Origin: Sphaeroforma sirkka
Lineage: Eukaryota; Opisthokonta; Ichthyosporea; Ichthyophonida
Reading direction: 5' to 3'
Assembly: GCA_001586965.3 (NCBI GenBank)
Contig: LUCW03000230.1
Coordinates: 47,501 to 111,500, forward strand
DNA length: 64,000 nucleotides
Part shown: piece after piece, positions 42,202 through 54,930 of the stretch
Numbering within the stretch: the stretch's first letter is position 1
How the letters are laid out: each line of letters opens with the position of its first letter
Program-made: the position numbers and the translations under genes
Notes under the pieces: model-generated
What the model was told of the DNA's origin: nothing
The model's input: the letters and a program-made list of their open reading frames with translations, nothing else
Databases searched by the model: none

Positions 42202-45200
42202 CTACCTGCCGCCTTTCCCTTTGCCCTTGCCCTTACTGCCACCGCCCCTCTTCCCGGCAGCCTTCTTTTTCTCTACCTTTTGCAAATGCTCCTTAACTCT
42301 CTGAGTCTTTTTCCTTGTCTTGAGCATCTGGTCTTTGTTCTTCATCTCCTCCTTGACTCTGTTCTGCGGACCTTTACCCTTTAAGGGCACGTGTTCACTC
42401 TTCTGTTGCTTCTGGTTGCCCTGCTTGTAGTTGCCTCTACCGCGTCCACGTGCACCGGTGATCTGTGGCAGACTGCTCTCACCAGCACCACCCGTAACAT
42501 GGTGTTTGTTCTTCCACTCACTGTATAGATTACCACGGTACGAAGCGTTGATATAGTTTCCGGATTCAGTTTTGACCTTCTTTTTGGTTGGGTCATCGTT
42601 GGCCTCGCCGATGTACTTCTTCTTTTTACGGTCCCATTTTTTCTGTAAAATGAAGAGTAAATTAAAGTTAGTGACAAAATTGCATTCAGTATTGTGGTCG
42701 CATATACAGGTCGGCCATATGTGGGCATACGCTACGTAAAAATTCGACAGTATATATTGCAAGCTGGATCAGATATTGAAAGCACTGCGTGTCACATAAT
42801 TGTCATATATATATAATCACATAACAGAACAAATCATATGCCCGGGCATCTAATACTCTTTTGGGAGCATTGTAAGTTCATATAAACTCTCTAGAAGATG
42901 TGTGCTGGAATGTGAGAACGCACCATGTCTACGCGCCAGTATATGCGTTAGTACATGCAGCGGGTTTGCAGAAGTAACAATGGCAGGAAAGATATCAGTC
43001 TAGCTCCATAAAAACATCACAAGTTGGGGAGTTGCATATGATCTACACTTTAGCACTAGAGGACGAGGGGGGTCACTATCTGATAGCTTCAAGTTCCCGA
43101 TGTAAAAGGAAGTGTGTAGATGATGAATGATAGAGAGATATAGTGGATGACACCCTCGTCACTATTTGGCATGTAAACACAAGTGATAAAGCGTCAATAA
43201 TCGATTAGACTATCTCGATTCCGTTCACTCGTCCCAATAGGGCCTTTGACACTTCTCTGGAAGGCAAGTGCTTCAATATTTCAACAAATACCCTATTTCG
43301 AGCATAGCGACCTATGTTAGAAAAGCCAGCAACAACAAGTACATATACTACTGAACACACAATTTAAGCAGTCGATGGCACAATAAGGGACAGCGATACC
43401 TTTGCTTTCTGATGATGGCAGGATTAATAGTTTCCACACACTCAATCACTAGTGGGGTATAGCTTGTGAATTTCCCAGACTACATGTCTGTTACGCTACG
43501 AATGATGACCACACAGGCCCACTCACATTGCGCCAAAAACGACTAGCACTAGACCACTTCCTACATACAAATTTGAGGAACATCAACGCCTCTAAACCTT
43601 TGAATATCAATTTGAGGATCGTCAACGCATCTAATTAATGAATGTAAAGACCAATAAGTAACAATACAGCCGAATGTCACAGCCTCGTCAACGCTATTCA
43701 CCACATAAATAAGTCCATACCTTCTGAGTCTGCTTGCGAAGGTCACCATCATCGTCCCCAGTGAATTCGACCACGGCATCTCTAGCAACCATAACAAACG
43801 AATCGCCCAAGGCCAATCCAGTTTCATGATGATGGTTCTTGCTTTGATAAGGAATATAGTTTGTTTCGTCCCGCTTTGACCGTTTCACGGTAACGGTATT
43901 CACTGCATTATTCACCTCATCATCATGCATATCTTCAAACTCGGCGCCAGCATCGTCATCTTCATGCGTTTCCTCATCTTTCTTATAGTCGCGGCTACGT
44001 TTGGCAGGGTCTATTATAGTACCGAACATTTTCCCAATCAAGTGATCGGAGGCCGTCTCCATCTCTGCGGCTTTGCGTTTCTTGTCGCCCTGTCTTGCAT
44101 TGCCATTCAGCTTCGCAATCTCTGCGGTCTCCATCTCTTTCCGTTCCTGTTTCTGTTTTTTGACCTTCTCAATGACCCCCGAGTGTATCTGTCGCTTCTT
44201 CTTCATCGCATCCGCCGCCGCACTATTCTTGAGCCGACTGGTCTCGAACACAGTGTTCGCTGATTTATAACCGGCCACTTTTTTAAGTATTTCACTCGCT
44301 GCTAATGCATGTTCATCGACCATACCCAGGAAATCGGGATGGATTGCTACATGGTGACCAACTATCTCGTCCTTCGCTCTACGCACAGATGCAGACGACG
44401 GTTTGGGTCGACTTTTGTTGTACATTTGATACGCATTCTCAACTGTTTTCGCGACTGATCCCAAATCGTAGTTGGACTTGTGGAGTTCCTTCACGTGCTC
44501 GCGTAGATCCATCAGTAGAATTTCGGGCACGGTTCCAATTATATTATCCGTATCGCCTTCTTCGGATGTATCTGTATTGCCCTGGTCCAACCGACCAGCT
44601 ATTCTAACATCTCTACCCAAAAACAACATTAGATCCAAATAATACGGTACCTCCTCAGGCATCACCATACAGTATGCGTTACCATGACGACCTGCACGAG
44701 CTACACGTCCCACACGATGCACGAACAGCTTTGGACTTGGTGAGAAATCGTACATAATCACATTATCCAATTGCGGGATATCTATACCACGAGCGGCGAC
44801 ATCTGTGACAATCAGTACGGGAGCTTTTCCGCTTCTAAACTTGGCAACTTGGATTTTACGCGCTGTCATGTCCAGACTACCGTAGCAGTACGAACACAGG
44901 ATCTTTTCCGTCTCCAGCAGCTCACGCATGAACTCCACATGGTGTTTAGTGGCGACGAAAACCAGAGTTTTTTCCTCCTCGCTGATCTTTGTGCGGAGAA
45001 TATGCAGTAACAGAGCAAGGCGGTCGTTTTGTCTTACAGAATAAAAGGACAGCTTCAACTCCGCAGGTAGCTTAGTGTCTACATCCAATCGAATAAGCAC
45101 AGGGTCTTTAAGACCGGCCTGAGCAAAGTCAACCAGGGTGCGTGGAAGGGTAGCTGAGAACAGCATCGTCTGTCTATCAGCCGGCAAACGCGCACTGATT

Positions 45201-45838
45201 TCTTTAACCTGTTCCTCGAAACCCATCTCAAACAAACGATCGCATTCGTCAAACACCACATATTCACACGCACTGAGCGGTAGGTTCATCTCTACTAGAA
45301 GATGGGTCAAACGCCCCGGGGTGGCCACGACGATATCGGGGTTATTGTGCAGAAGGGTGAACTGATCCTCAATGGAATCACCTCCCACTATCAGACATGA
45401 CCGCATCTGTAGGTGCTTGCCCAGATCCTTGATAAATCCAAGTGTCTGTAGCGCAAGCTCACGCGTGGGTGACAAAACTAGTGATCGCACACCAGTCCCC
45501 TTCGATCCATCGCTTATCATTGTAGTAGTCTTCTTCAATAGCAACTTTTCAAATAGAGGTATCAGGAAAGCCGCACTCTTTCCCGAACCTGTACGCGCCA
45601 TGGCAACCACATCCCGGCCCTCTAAGCCCAGGGGAATGGTCTTACGTTGGATTGGCGTAGGTACCTTATAACCTTTCTGTGTGATACCTTTCAGAAGCAA
45701 AGGATTGAGTCCCATTGCCTGGAAGGTACCCGCTTTGGCCCCTCTAGCCTTTGCATTAGTCCTCCGAATAATCTCCTCATCCACGTCACCCATCGAGGGA
45801 GCGTTCGTGGGAAACGATGGCATTACAAACCTGCTCAT
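42202..45838 (-). CDS. DDX54: ATP-dependent RNA helicase DDX54/Dbp10, complete, 2 exons
   Basis: Nucleolar DEAD-box helicase needed for 60S ribosomal subunit assembly (yeast Dbp10). Exons 45838-43721 and 42642-42202 join in phase 0 for 852 residues (human DDX54 881). Visible: Q motif around FQAMGLNPLL..KVPTPIQ (39-64); motif I ARTGSGKS (81-88); PTRELALQ; TPGRL; motif II DECD (197-200); SAT; VTDVAARGIDIP; HRVGRVARAGRHG. Residues about 590-700 are Lys/Glu-rich. A Dbp10 C-terminal domain (GLALGDSFVMVARDAV) crosses the splice, followed by KKWDRKKKKYIGE, a family hallmark, and a basic RGRGRG/GKGKGKG tail typical of RNA-binding nucleolar proteins. Motif II has Cys where the family has Ala (DEAD). 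DECD is functional in UAP56-type helicases, so activity is probably retained. The rest argues firmly for DDX54 and against UAP56. Confidence 0.96.
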
Positions 45839-45904
45839 ATTGGCAGACCAATTAATGTTACCTACTGAGTACTACTAACTAAAATAACTATTCAGATGCT
45901 TATT

Positions 45905-45908
<4 letters not shown>

Positions 45909-45988
<80 letters not shown>
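45909..45988. repeat. (TA)n microsatellite upstream of DDX54
   Basis: A nearly pure TA run about 70 bp upstream of the DDX54 start codon, so inside its promoter or 5' UTR. Confidence 0.95.
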
Positions 45989-45990
<2 letters not shown>

Positions 45991-46545
45991 ATATGTATGT
46001 ATGTATATATGAGGTGAGCGTGTATTTCGCCCGTGCAGCTAAGCAACTACTTGTATGAGAGTTGCTTCGACGGATACGGAATCAAGTTGTACAACGAATG
46101 GGCCCGATGTAAATGGTATGAGCTGCAATGAAGTATGCCAATGCGCCCCTATAGACGGTATAAGCAATATAGGCAAACTATGTTCTACTTGAGCCCCTCA
46201 GATATTTTGGGTATTTACTTATTTATTTATTTGTCCGATATGCACGTGCACTCCTAATCTCATACAGCTGGTGCCACTGGTGAGTGATGACTGGTGAGCT
46301 GGTAATACGATTTTCTACAAAAAAGAATTATTAATAGAAAAAGAAAAATTGTCAAAAATTCTCGGGCTGATTCTGTCTAAATATAGATGCGGATCATTTT
46401 GGCGCGCATATATGTATTTGAAAAGCGTATAAATATCATGTATTTTCCTGAAGGCTATGTACGATTTTCCATAGCCTTCTTCACTATATATAAAAAGCAG
46501 TAAATAAATAGAGTTAAAAATACAGTATGTATTTACTATGTACAC

Positions 46546-46723
46546 CTGAGTCCTGAGTCCTGAGTCTTGAGTCCTGAGTCCTGAGTCCTGAGTCCTGAGT
46601 CCTGAGTCCTGAGTCCTGAGTCCTGAGTCCTGAGTCCTGAGTCCTGAGTCCTGAGTCCTGAGTCCTGAGTCCTGAGTCCTGAGTCCTGAGTCCTGAGTCC
46701 TGAGTCCTGAGTCCTGAGTCCTG
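46546..46723. repeat. 7-bp minisatellite (CTGAGTC)n
   Basis: About 25 copies of CTGAGTC with a single variant (CTTGAGT) near the left end; otherwise perfect. The unit contains TGAGTCC/TGAGTCA-like cores close to an AP-1 half-site, but that may be chance. Confidence 0.95.
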
Positions 46724-47683
46724 GACTCCTGGCCTATATAAATAGTATATACTCTGAGACTCTGGGTCTCTGGGAGGCTGGGTGTCCTAAAATACAGAAT
46801 TTTAAAATACACACACAAGCGGTCAAGATTAAGAGGAGAGGAGAGTCGCAATAACGTGGCCATGATTTATGTTGCTAGAAATTTATAGTACTTTTTGGAG
46901 CAAACAGAATACAAAAGAACAAAGCACGACCAAGTGACTGACAGACAGAGTTGCCAATAATAATGTCTGAACTCTCTGGAGCTATGAAGGGACTAGTAGT
47001 AGAGTACACAACAAGGTTACGCTTTCGCTTTCGGTGATCGAGTTCTGTAGGGACCTTGAGGATTGAGCTATTCTCTTGCATGTGATAGTGCAAAACCCCA
47101 TCAGATATATACAAATACATATCAAATCTGGTTTGTGTTCATTTATCTTATACATAGCTGTCACTTAAAACCTGCGATTCACTTAGACCACTGCCAGACT
47201 TGGAAGTAACGGAGCAAAATTGGGTTCAAACTTTGTTTAAGCACTCATCTGTCATGTGCAAGACCTAAAATCACCGAAATATACACACATACACACAGTA
47301 AATGTATATCGTTCTTAATAAATATTCATGCTGACCTCGGGAAGCATTCCACCAAGTTCATCTAGCCCGTTCTTGCATCTGCAAACAACTTAATCGCTTG
47401 AGAATCACATTCGTGTCAGCAGAAGAAGACCAGTTATGAATTCATTGTATTGGACACTTGACTCGTAAACAAGTAGTCCCACTGCCAGCCAGTACAGCCA
47501 GCCAAACAATAATAACGAGAATGATAGCAACGGCTCTCTACTTAGCGTGTCGGAGCCAGCAAGTAAGCCAGCATAATCGGCCATCGTAGCGAATTATTTA
47601 CAATAGTGACAGTGTAGATACGAGGCACACTTCATCTGAATAGCATACAGTACGAGCTTGACGACACTACAGTTGATATAGTC

Positions 47684-50600
47684 ATGACACAGTCACATTC
47701 GCTTTCCAACATATCCATATCTTCGAAGAATGGATCAATCACCAGTACTTCACAACTGCGGGCATACCCCGATCACGTTGTGGATACGCAGCAGCTGCTC
47801 AACGTATGCGATGACAACCTTCTGAAACACCCACACAAAGGCCATGCCAATGTGAACTCAGTAGCCGCTTCCGGTATAGATACGTCATGCTTAGCAGTCT
47901 CGCCATCACCCTCTAATATCGGACTGTCTTCGAAAAACAGGTCTATCTCCAGCCTTTCGTTATTAGAGACATGTCAGGCCGATGGATTGAGTTCACGCCA
48001 ATTACAATTGCGGAATGCAGGTGAAGATTCAACGCTATCAAAATCGGAAACCTGCCCAAAACCACCAATTTTCTCGATTTCAGATGCTTCCCTACGATCA
48101 CAAACATCATCACCAGACTACGACACGGACGAAGAAATAACCCAGATAGTGTCCAATCTAGACTCTCAGGTCGATACGGGTAGTGGCACAGTATCTCTAC
48201 ACCAAGAATCCAAGCGAAAATCTCAGGCGGATATCAACTATGGCTATAAGGAACGGCAGATCCTTATACTGGGTGGCTGGGCCCTGAGTTTTAATGCCGG
48301 GTTTATCAATGCCGTATTCCTGAGCTGTCAGTTCAGTCAGTCAGTCTCCTTCGTATCCGGGACGATATCTACTTCGGGAGTGGCTGTGGGCAATGGTATG
48401 TTGCACGTGCTATGCCTGAGTGCATACCTCTAGTCTTGTGTGCGATTGATTGTAAGCATCTGATGTATATGCTCTCTCGTTGATACAGAATTTATACGTG
48501 TATAGCTATGCCTTTATGTTCACATGCACATATGTGTCTACCACACACGTGTGGTTCTTATTAGATGTTGAGGTATGTGACAGGAACACATGAGTCACTT
48601 CTGGTTTGCTATTCAATATTCAAGGTAGTGGAGATAAACTTCGTTTCAATGTCGACAGATGATGTTTTTACATATTCTTATTAGTGTGGTCGTACTACTG
48701 TATGGTATGCTCAAATTATACTATACATGTTGATGGCAGTATTCATTGTCAACTACTAGATTTTGCAAAACACGTACTGGGATAAATCATTCAGCGCAAA
48801 CAGCGATGTTTTCTATGAATACTGTGATGTCTATGACTGGAAATATAGTCACAAGCTCGGGATACCAAAACGAACTCACGTCAACATAAGTGCAGGATAA
48901 GTCACGGTTTGGCGTAGCCTACAACAGTCTCAGCTGCGGACAGATGCGGCTGCATTCAGATCACTGTCAAGAATTCAACTAGTGACCCCTGATTAGAAAA
49001 TGGCTATTTGTTTATAGTAAAATCACAATGTGTAAACACGTAGATTTGTCTACTATAAAAACCTTACAAATAACTAAAACAGAGTGATGTTCCGAGAGTA
49101 GCATCGTCGGCTGTTTTCAAGGAATCTTTCGATTAATTCATACACACTACGCTTCTGTAGGTGAATGGGCCAAATTCGGCGAATTGTTTGGGCTGTGGTG
49201 TTCCTACTACATCGGGGGTGTCATTTCGGCGTTGATGATACCCAACAACAGCTTCAAAATGGGTATGGAAGAAGAAAAGCGCCTCTGTCTAGCGAACTAG
49301 AAAGTATTCGTTAATCTCTTGCGTATATCATGCGTGTGTTATGTATTTATGCACTTCACTATGTATCAATTGGTCGCGATCCCAGTTATAGGTTCGCATA
49401 CTCTTCGATCACACATCTGTGCTCTGAAGAAAAATGAGCCCTTCAGATCGGTTCGCTACTTTATCTTTGTGTGCAGTCATAACGCAACGTAGGTGTATGC
49501 AACCCTGCAACAGGCTATACAGTATCAGGCGCAGATGGAAGGTACTATATATCTGAAGTATAAATATATTATGAGAGTGTGTAATTTGTGATAGCCAGGC
49601 TTCACTGCCTAGTCCGTTACATAATCTACCTCTTCATTGCGTACGCGAATCTTGCTTGAGCCTCACATCAATTCCTTCTGTGTCCAGGGTTTGCATACGG
49701 CAGGGTTCTACTTGTCGTTTGCGCGCTTCTGTTGGGATCCTACTTCGCGATAGATTACTCGGCGAAACTGCCGGCCTGGTACCAAGCTTCCCTGGCCTTA
49801 GGTATATGATGTCTTGCTTGTGCCATCGTTTATGATGGATGTGCATGTTACTCAATTATTTAGTTATAGTTTTGAGGGAAAGTACTAACCTACAGTTATC
49901 GTGTCAACGCATCGGATTGTTTTGGAAAGGAATGCAGAATGCAATAACAACAACGTTTGATGGCGCCGTGGTGCGGACAACACACTACACTGGAATGACC
50001 ACTGATCTAGCCGTACTGACCGCCCATGCCATAACTGGGTATGTCTAGGATTGCAAAACGCGTCTGTAGTCGAGTGTCCGTGCTACGAGACGGTATGTGT
50101 ATGTCACTGGATTTTGTTTTTATATGCTGATATGTGCATGCAAGATACAAGGTATACAATTTCCTTGTGAGTTGTTGGAAACACACTTTGATATTTATAG
50201 AGAAATCTGTAGACGCGTCTGTCTACAGTTGTCCTTTACAAGTATGTGCGTGCATCATTTTCCCAAAGCATCGTAAGTATTTAATCTATCCAGTAAATCT
50301 AGATCGGTATTATAAATAATAATGTCCACAGTTTGAGGATATGATCGTTGTTCGGAAACGCTATCGTCGTCCAGGTACAGATCTTATTAGTTTTCTTCGC
50401 ATAGTACGCATCCCACCCACCACCGCACCATTTTGTTTCACGCCCATCAACTGACACACTTTACGTTAGTCTTGACCACACATACACAGTGTGTCAACAA
50501 CGTCAAGCGTGTATACGAATAGATGTACAAGAGTTCATCCTAAGACTAATCGGGTGCAGATTAGTTTTCTTCGCATAGTACGCATCCCACCCACCACCGC

Positions 50601-51725
50601 ACCATTTTGTTTCACGCCCATCAACTGACACACTTTACGTTAGTCTTGACCACACATACACAGTGTGTCAACAACGTCAAGCGTGTATACGAATAGATGT
50701 ACAAGAGTTCATCCTAAGACTAATCGGGTGCAGCGTATCTTGATTCCTATTGCAGACGCGTCGATAAGAGCGAGTACTGGCAGTTCATGCTATTCGTACC
50801 CCAGCTGTTGTCCTACTTTGGTGGCAATATCGTGGGTGCTGTGGTATACAATTGCGAAGATATCGAGGTATGCATAACATGTGTGGTCCATGTTTTTAAT
50901 ATATCGAGGTATGCAGGCTGTATTGTACCTATTGTAAAATGTGTGGTCCCTCTTTGTTACTACCACGTGACGTACCCCAGTTCTAACGGAAGGGCTCATT
51001 TCAACTAGAGCGCGTGTGATATCTCGGTTTTTCTTTTCACAATATTGCTTTTAAGCAGTCTACTTTCAGTTCCTAGGGAATTATCACTGTCAGTAGTTGT
51101 TGTGGCCAGTACGTTGTCCTTGCATGTAAAATGGAATAAAACACAACTGTACGTATTCTCCCCGTTCCTGCGATTGTTCCAGCGTACTCGTTTACCACGA
51201 GTTCCACGGCATGTTGTGAAAGCTATTGAACCGTTCGGTACTTATCAGCCCAGCTGCTTCATCGCGTATAGTGTGCTCTATGAACCGTCCAAAATGTCTT
51301 CGCATGCATCGGCGGGGTCCCATAGTCCTTTATATGCGTCGTAGTCCGCGGACATCCGCAATCTGTTTTCATACATGCTTCAATGCCTGCATCTGTTTGG
51401 AAGACTCCGTTTATTAGCTCATCTTAGTAGACTTTGCCGACCATTTCGATGCACTGACCATCGTTATGAAACACCCTACTCGCCAGGCACGAGCCCTGTT
51501 CATCCCGGCCTTTGTATCGGGAGTCCTGGGCATCATGTATGTCTTTGATTTGTCGCAGATCTTCCATACTTCATTCTACGCCATGATGACAAGAAGCCAG
51601 GAAGGGTAAGTGTAACTCTGACTTTATATATGTATATATGTATGTGTTATATATCTATATCTATATCTATTTATATCTATATGTATATATATATATATAT
51701 ATGTACGTATATTTACATCTACATC

Positions 51726-51767
<42 letters not shown>

Positions 51768-52452
51768 TATATGTAGATTTATATGCATGTATATTGATAT
51801 GTATGTATGTATATATGTACAAATCTGCACGTAAAAACGTATACAAGGATGAAGAGTCGTTCCTTTATATGCCCTTGCACCTTATGTGCAGCTGAAGCAT
51901 CGACAAACCGTTGTTCTATTGTGTTCTCTGTCTTAATGTGTACATTTATGTATATAGTGATCTGTGTTGTGTATATCCAAGTATTTAGGCATTATATTAC
52001 TAGTATGCACTTCCACAGTCATGGCAATCACTTTTAACGGAACTCCAGCTTTTTGATTACCAATGCATGATGTGGTTCAACCTAGCCAAGTTACTACTGG
52101 TCTTGTATGCCTATACTGAAAGGGCTAGTGTGCCCAGGAACTGTAAGGTCAAATAGTACTCGCTGTGCCTATGAATTACTATCTGTACTCTCATGCTGAA
52201 TAGTGCACTGGGCGCTCTCGAAATCCCTTCTCATATCCTGTGTTGCCACAGTATTGTGCATATCCATTGATGACTGTACCTTTCAATGAACGCAGAGTCG
52301 AAGACGGGACTGCTACATGGATGCGCGCGAAAGATATTGTGACGAATGCAGTAGATAAAATGGCCAAAGGAGAGGAGACGCGGTGTCTGTTAGAACATCG
52401 ATTTGCTTCGTACGCCTCCCTGGCCCCCTCGATACGTAAGTCGGGCTTGTGA
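47684..52452 (+). CDS. DUF1275/YoaK-family membrane protein, copy 1, 7 exons
   Basis: Exons 47684-48395, 49161-49262, 49688-49801, 49930-50038, 50756-50867, 51487-51605, 52296-52452 join in frame for 474 residues. Residues 1-190 form a Ser/Thr-rich soluble extension with repeated SNI.LSSKN..SI motifs, probably cytosolic and a phosphorylation target. The membrane core starts at [19 protein letters not shown] and contains about six hydrophobic segments. The family signature is in exon 4: GMQNA then [16 protein letters not shown], as in bacterial YoaK (MGMQNA ... THLTGTLTDL). The C-terminal tail (exon 7) is soluble and charged ([15 protein letters not shown]). The family's function is unknown; a transporter-like role is only a guess. 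It has a paralogue in opposite orientation at 56752-61981. I see no fault in the reading frame. The start ATG is shared by position with copy 2. Confidence 0.85.
50386..50733. repeat. Perfect 174-bp tandem duplication in intron 4 of copy 1
   Basis: Two apparently identical 174-bp units, 50386-50559 and 50560-50733, each starting ATTAGTTTTCTTCGC and ending CGGGTGCAG. The second unit ends 22 bp before exon 5. The matching intron of copy 2 (58470-58680) has only one diverged copy, so the duplication is younger than the gene duplication. Confidence 0.95.
51617..51800. repeat. TA/TATC microsatellite in intron 6 of copy 1
   Basis: TATATG, TATC and TA runs starting about 15 bp after the exon 6 donor. 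This is the same place as the much longer array in copy 2 (57012-58048). Confidence 0.93.
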
Positions 52453-54184
52453 ATATTGCATTTGTACTACGACCAGGCATTGGAGTAGTGGAGCTCAGGT
52501 CTTGGTGATAAAGTAATCTCCGGGAAAGACCCTGGTTCTTTCAGGCCTTTCGAATCATACGCCTCCTTGTCTTGATGCAGGAGCTTGAGATCGGAAATGT
52601 AGCAGTCGTATCATGGGCAAGTACCATCAGTGCGAAGCGTTACCAATATGTTTCTATGTAAATACGAGGAAGTTGTCGTTCTCCCGCCGGAGATTTAATT
52701 CATATACTTCCATGATACCCGCAATATATAGCAAGGTGTTGGTAACGATGATGTGTTTTGGAGAACTTATTGCGCTATTTCACAGCAAATAGCGAAATAG
52801 TTTCCCCGTGGCCGTTCAGCCTTCCCATCTCTTTAACGCCTCGGAAGTTGACCTCGACTCGTGTTCGATGTAGTCAGGCCATCTGCTTGGGTGACACACC
52901 TTTTGAAACGACAGTTGCAAGTTGAGTAAGAGACGAGATAAGTACTACTCGAGTTCTATGCGCTTCTGTTGTGCTCTATGCTACACGAGCCTTTTTTCTT
53001 TTCTTCTCTCTACTGTCAGTTGTTTCTCTCCGGATTGGAAATCCCTCCTCATGTGCAGGGACCGACGAAAATCCCTGAGTGTTATGGATGACAAGTAAGG
53101 CCAATACCTGACCCAACTGCTGTCAATCTAGAAGGCTATGCAACTGCCCTGATACACGGCCAAGGCATCCTTCAAGCCCTCTCACAAGGTTTCTGATACG
53201 GGCCGAGGGCCCCAAATTATGTAGCCGATTGTGACATGCTTCTTTGCCCTGATGCCGACATGGCTTTTAATTTTGTTAGTCCAAATAATGTCAATAAAAT
53301 GTTGCTACTGCCTATACACGGCATACATATCCGGCCCATCGATTTCCGTTCACAATGACATGGGGCACTCTGTTGCCAACCCACTTTGTCACTACAGACG
53401 TTAATAAACTCGGCACGGTTGATGGCTACAACTCCTCTAGTAGACACCCTTCCGTATAACAATATTTTCTCCTGAGCTACAACGATCAGGGAGACCTTCA
53501 CTGGGCTGCTGCCTGAAAGTTTAAGGTCTCGGAGAATTGTATCCAACCCAAAATGCCTTCTGTAGTTGAGATGCGCATGCGACTCTCACTATTCTCCCTC
53601 AACTCACACTCTGCAAAGTGCGTCTCGTAAACGTACCCGGAACGGCGTTAGGTATCGCAAGCGAGCAGCTCAACGGACTACAGATGCTAGGCGCACCACA
53701 CAAGGTCTTTGTCTACAACTGGCGCGAGGCCGAACAGCAGTCCGTGTGTGATCTGCTCAGGCGATTCATAAGTCTCCCTCGGTATCGCAGCCACCGCATG
53801 TTTTGCATCAATACGTGCTATTGACTAAATTCGCCGCACGAACTCCACGCAGTACACAGGACAGCGGCGCACGAAGCGGTCATCGACACAAACTCTCGGA
53901 CCAGGCAGGTACCTCTTCGATGAAGCTCTAGGCTACGAGGAGCGGATGGGGATGGTCAAAAATTGTCCTTTGATCAGTGGTTGCGACAGTGAAGCAACGG
54001 CACTAGACCGGCCTGATGTCATACACAAAATCGACCGTATGTCCGACAACGAAGATGAGAAACTCACTTTTTATGATTCGATCCTAGAATTGGTCCCTGG
54101 AGCTGGTGATGATCTCCCAATTGTTCGGTCACTTTAATTTTACCATCGTGGGGAAGACATCGGCAAAACACTAACAGTCCAAAT

Positions 54185-54930
54185 CTATCCTGTTTCCAGA
54201 AGGCTAAAAGAGCTTGGAGGTTGATGTGGACGTTTAAGGGGAAGGGCGTAAATTATTGATGGCACATCAGTGTTTTTGCCGAAGACACCGACTATACTAT
54301 TCTTGGGCGGAGAAGAAGCGGGACGAACAGTGCGAGGCACGAGGAGCTTGCCGTTGAGTCGCACATTCTGGAATTCACACACACCCTTGTACTTGCAGGC
54401 GTCAAAATAGATGACGAGCTTCTCAGTGGCTATGGGTTCATCTAGGACAGCGCGTTGGGCGAGATGGACAATGAATCCATCGGCCGCATGTTGATAATTA
54501 ATCTATGACCCACCTGAATATATGCGTGCTTCTTGAGCTACGATGTCTTGCAATCGAGTACTCTGCCTACACTGACATATACTTACCATGTCCACTCGTC
54601 CCCCTATTGTCCGTGCACTCAGACGTTTGTGTAGCCCACGTTTGTCCTTGCTGTGACCCTTAAACTCAAGTGAAATTCCCTCGAACCCTCCGAGGCAATT
54701 TCCCACCATCTCCTCAACCGTGAGGGCGGGGATGTGGTGGGCGGTATTATAGGCGCGTTCGTCAGTGGTGAAGTACATTCGCAAACCCTTGAGCCCTAGC
54801 CCAGAACTCCACTTGGCAACCCTCGTCATCAACACCACATCATGTGCTCCCACAGGACGTACCTTACACACCCTGTTCCCAACTCCAGCTGAATGCTTGT
54901 GTGACCAAGCGGCTGATACCGCGGTCAGCA
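54185..54930 (-). CDS. Unidentified gene fragment with one probable intron
   Basis: Two open segments on the minus strand, about 54930-54587 and 54502-54185. They are separated by an 84-bp stretch with a strong GTAAGTAT donor and a CATAG acceptor, and both sides are in phase 0. The first reads through WSSGLGLKGLRMYFTTDE and EGISLEFKGHSKDKRG; the second through ATEKLVIYFDACKYKG and FQNVRLNGKLLVPRTV. The amino-acid make-up is like that of a real soluble protein, but I do not recognise the family. The 5' end is not defined; no clear start was found. It could be part of a host gene or of an inserted element. Confidence 0.4.

Larger units (their letters stand above)
45839..47683. other. Intergenic region between divergent DDX54 and the first DUF1275 gene
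   Basis: Holds both promoters. It contains a TA microsatellite and the 7-bp minisatellite listed separately. No gene is visible, and the 182-codon frame across the minisatellite is a repeat translation. Confidence 0.6.

Noticed and set aside
46315-46863. 182-codon ORF with a 7-residue repeat
   Set aside because: It is a translation of the 7-bp minisatellite, which cycles through all frames.
50332-50374. Additional 43-bp exon in the DUF1275 genes
   Set aside because: The segment is conserved in both copies but would break the phase between exons 4 and 5, and copy 1 has a stop in the required frame. It is better explained as shared intron.
51430-51486. Exon 6 of copy 1 starting upstream, at about 51430
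   Set aside because: The frame is open, but the phase from exon 5 and the acceptor used in copy 2 both place the start at 51487.
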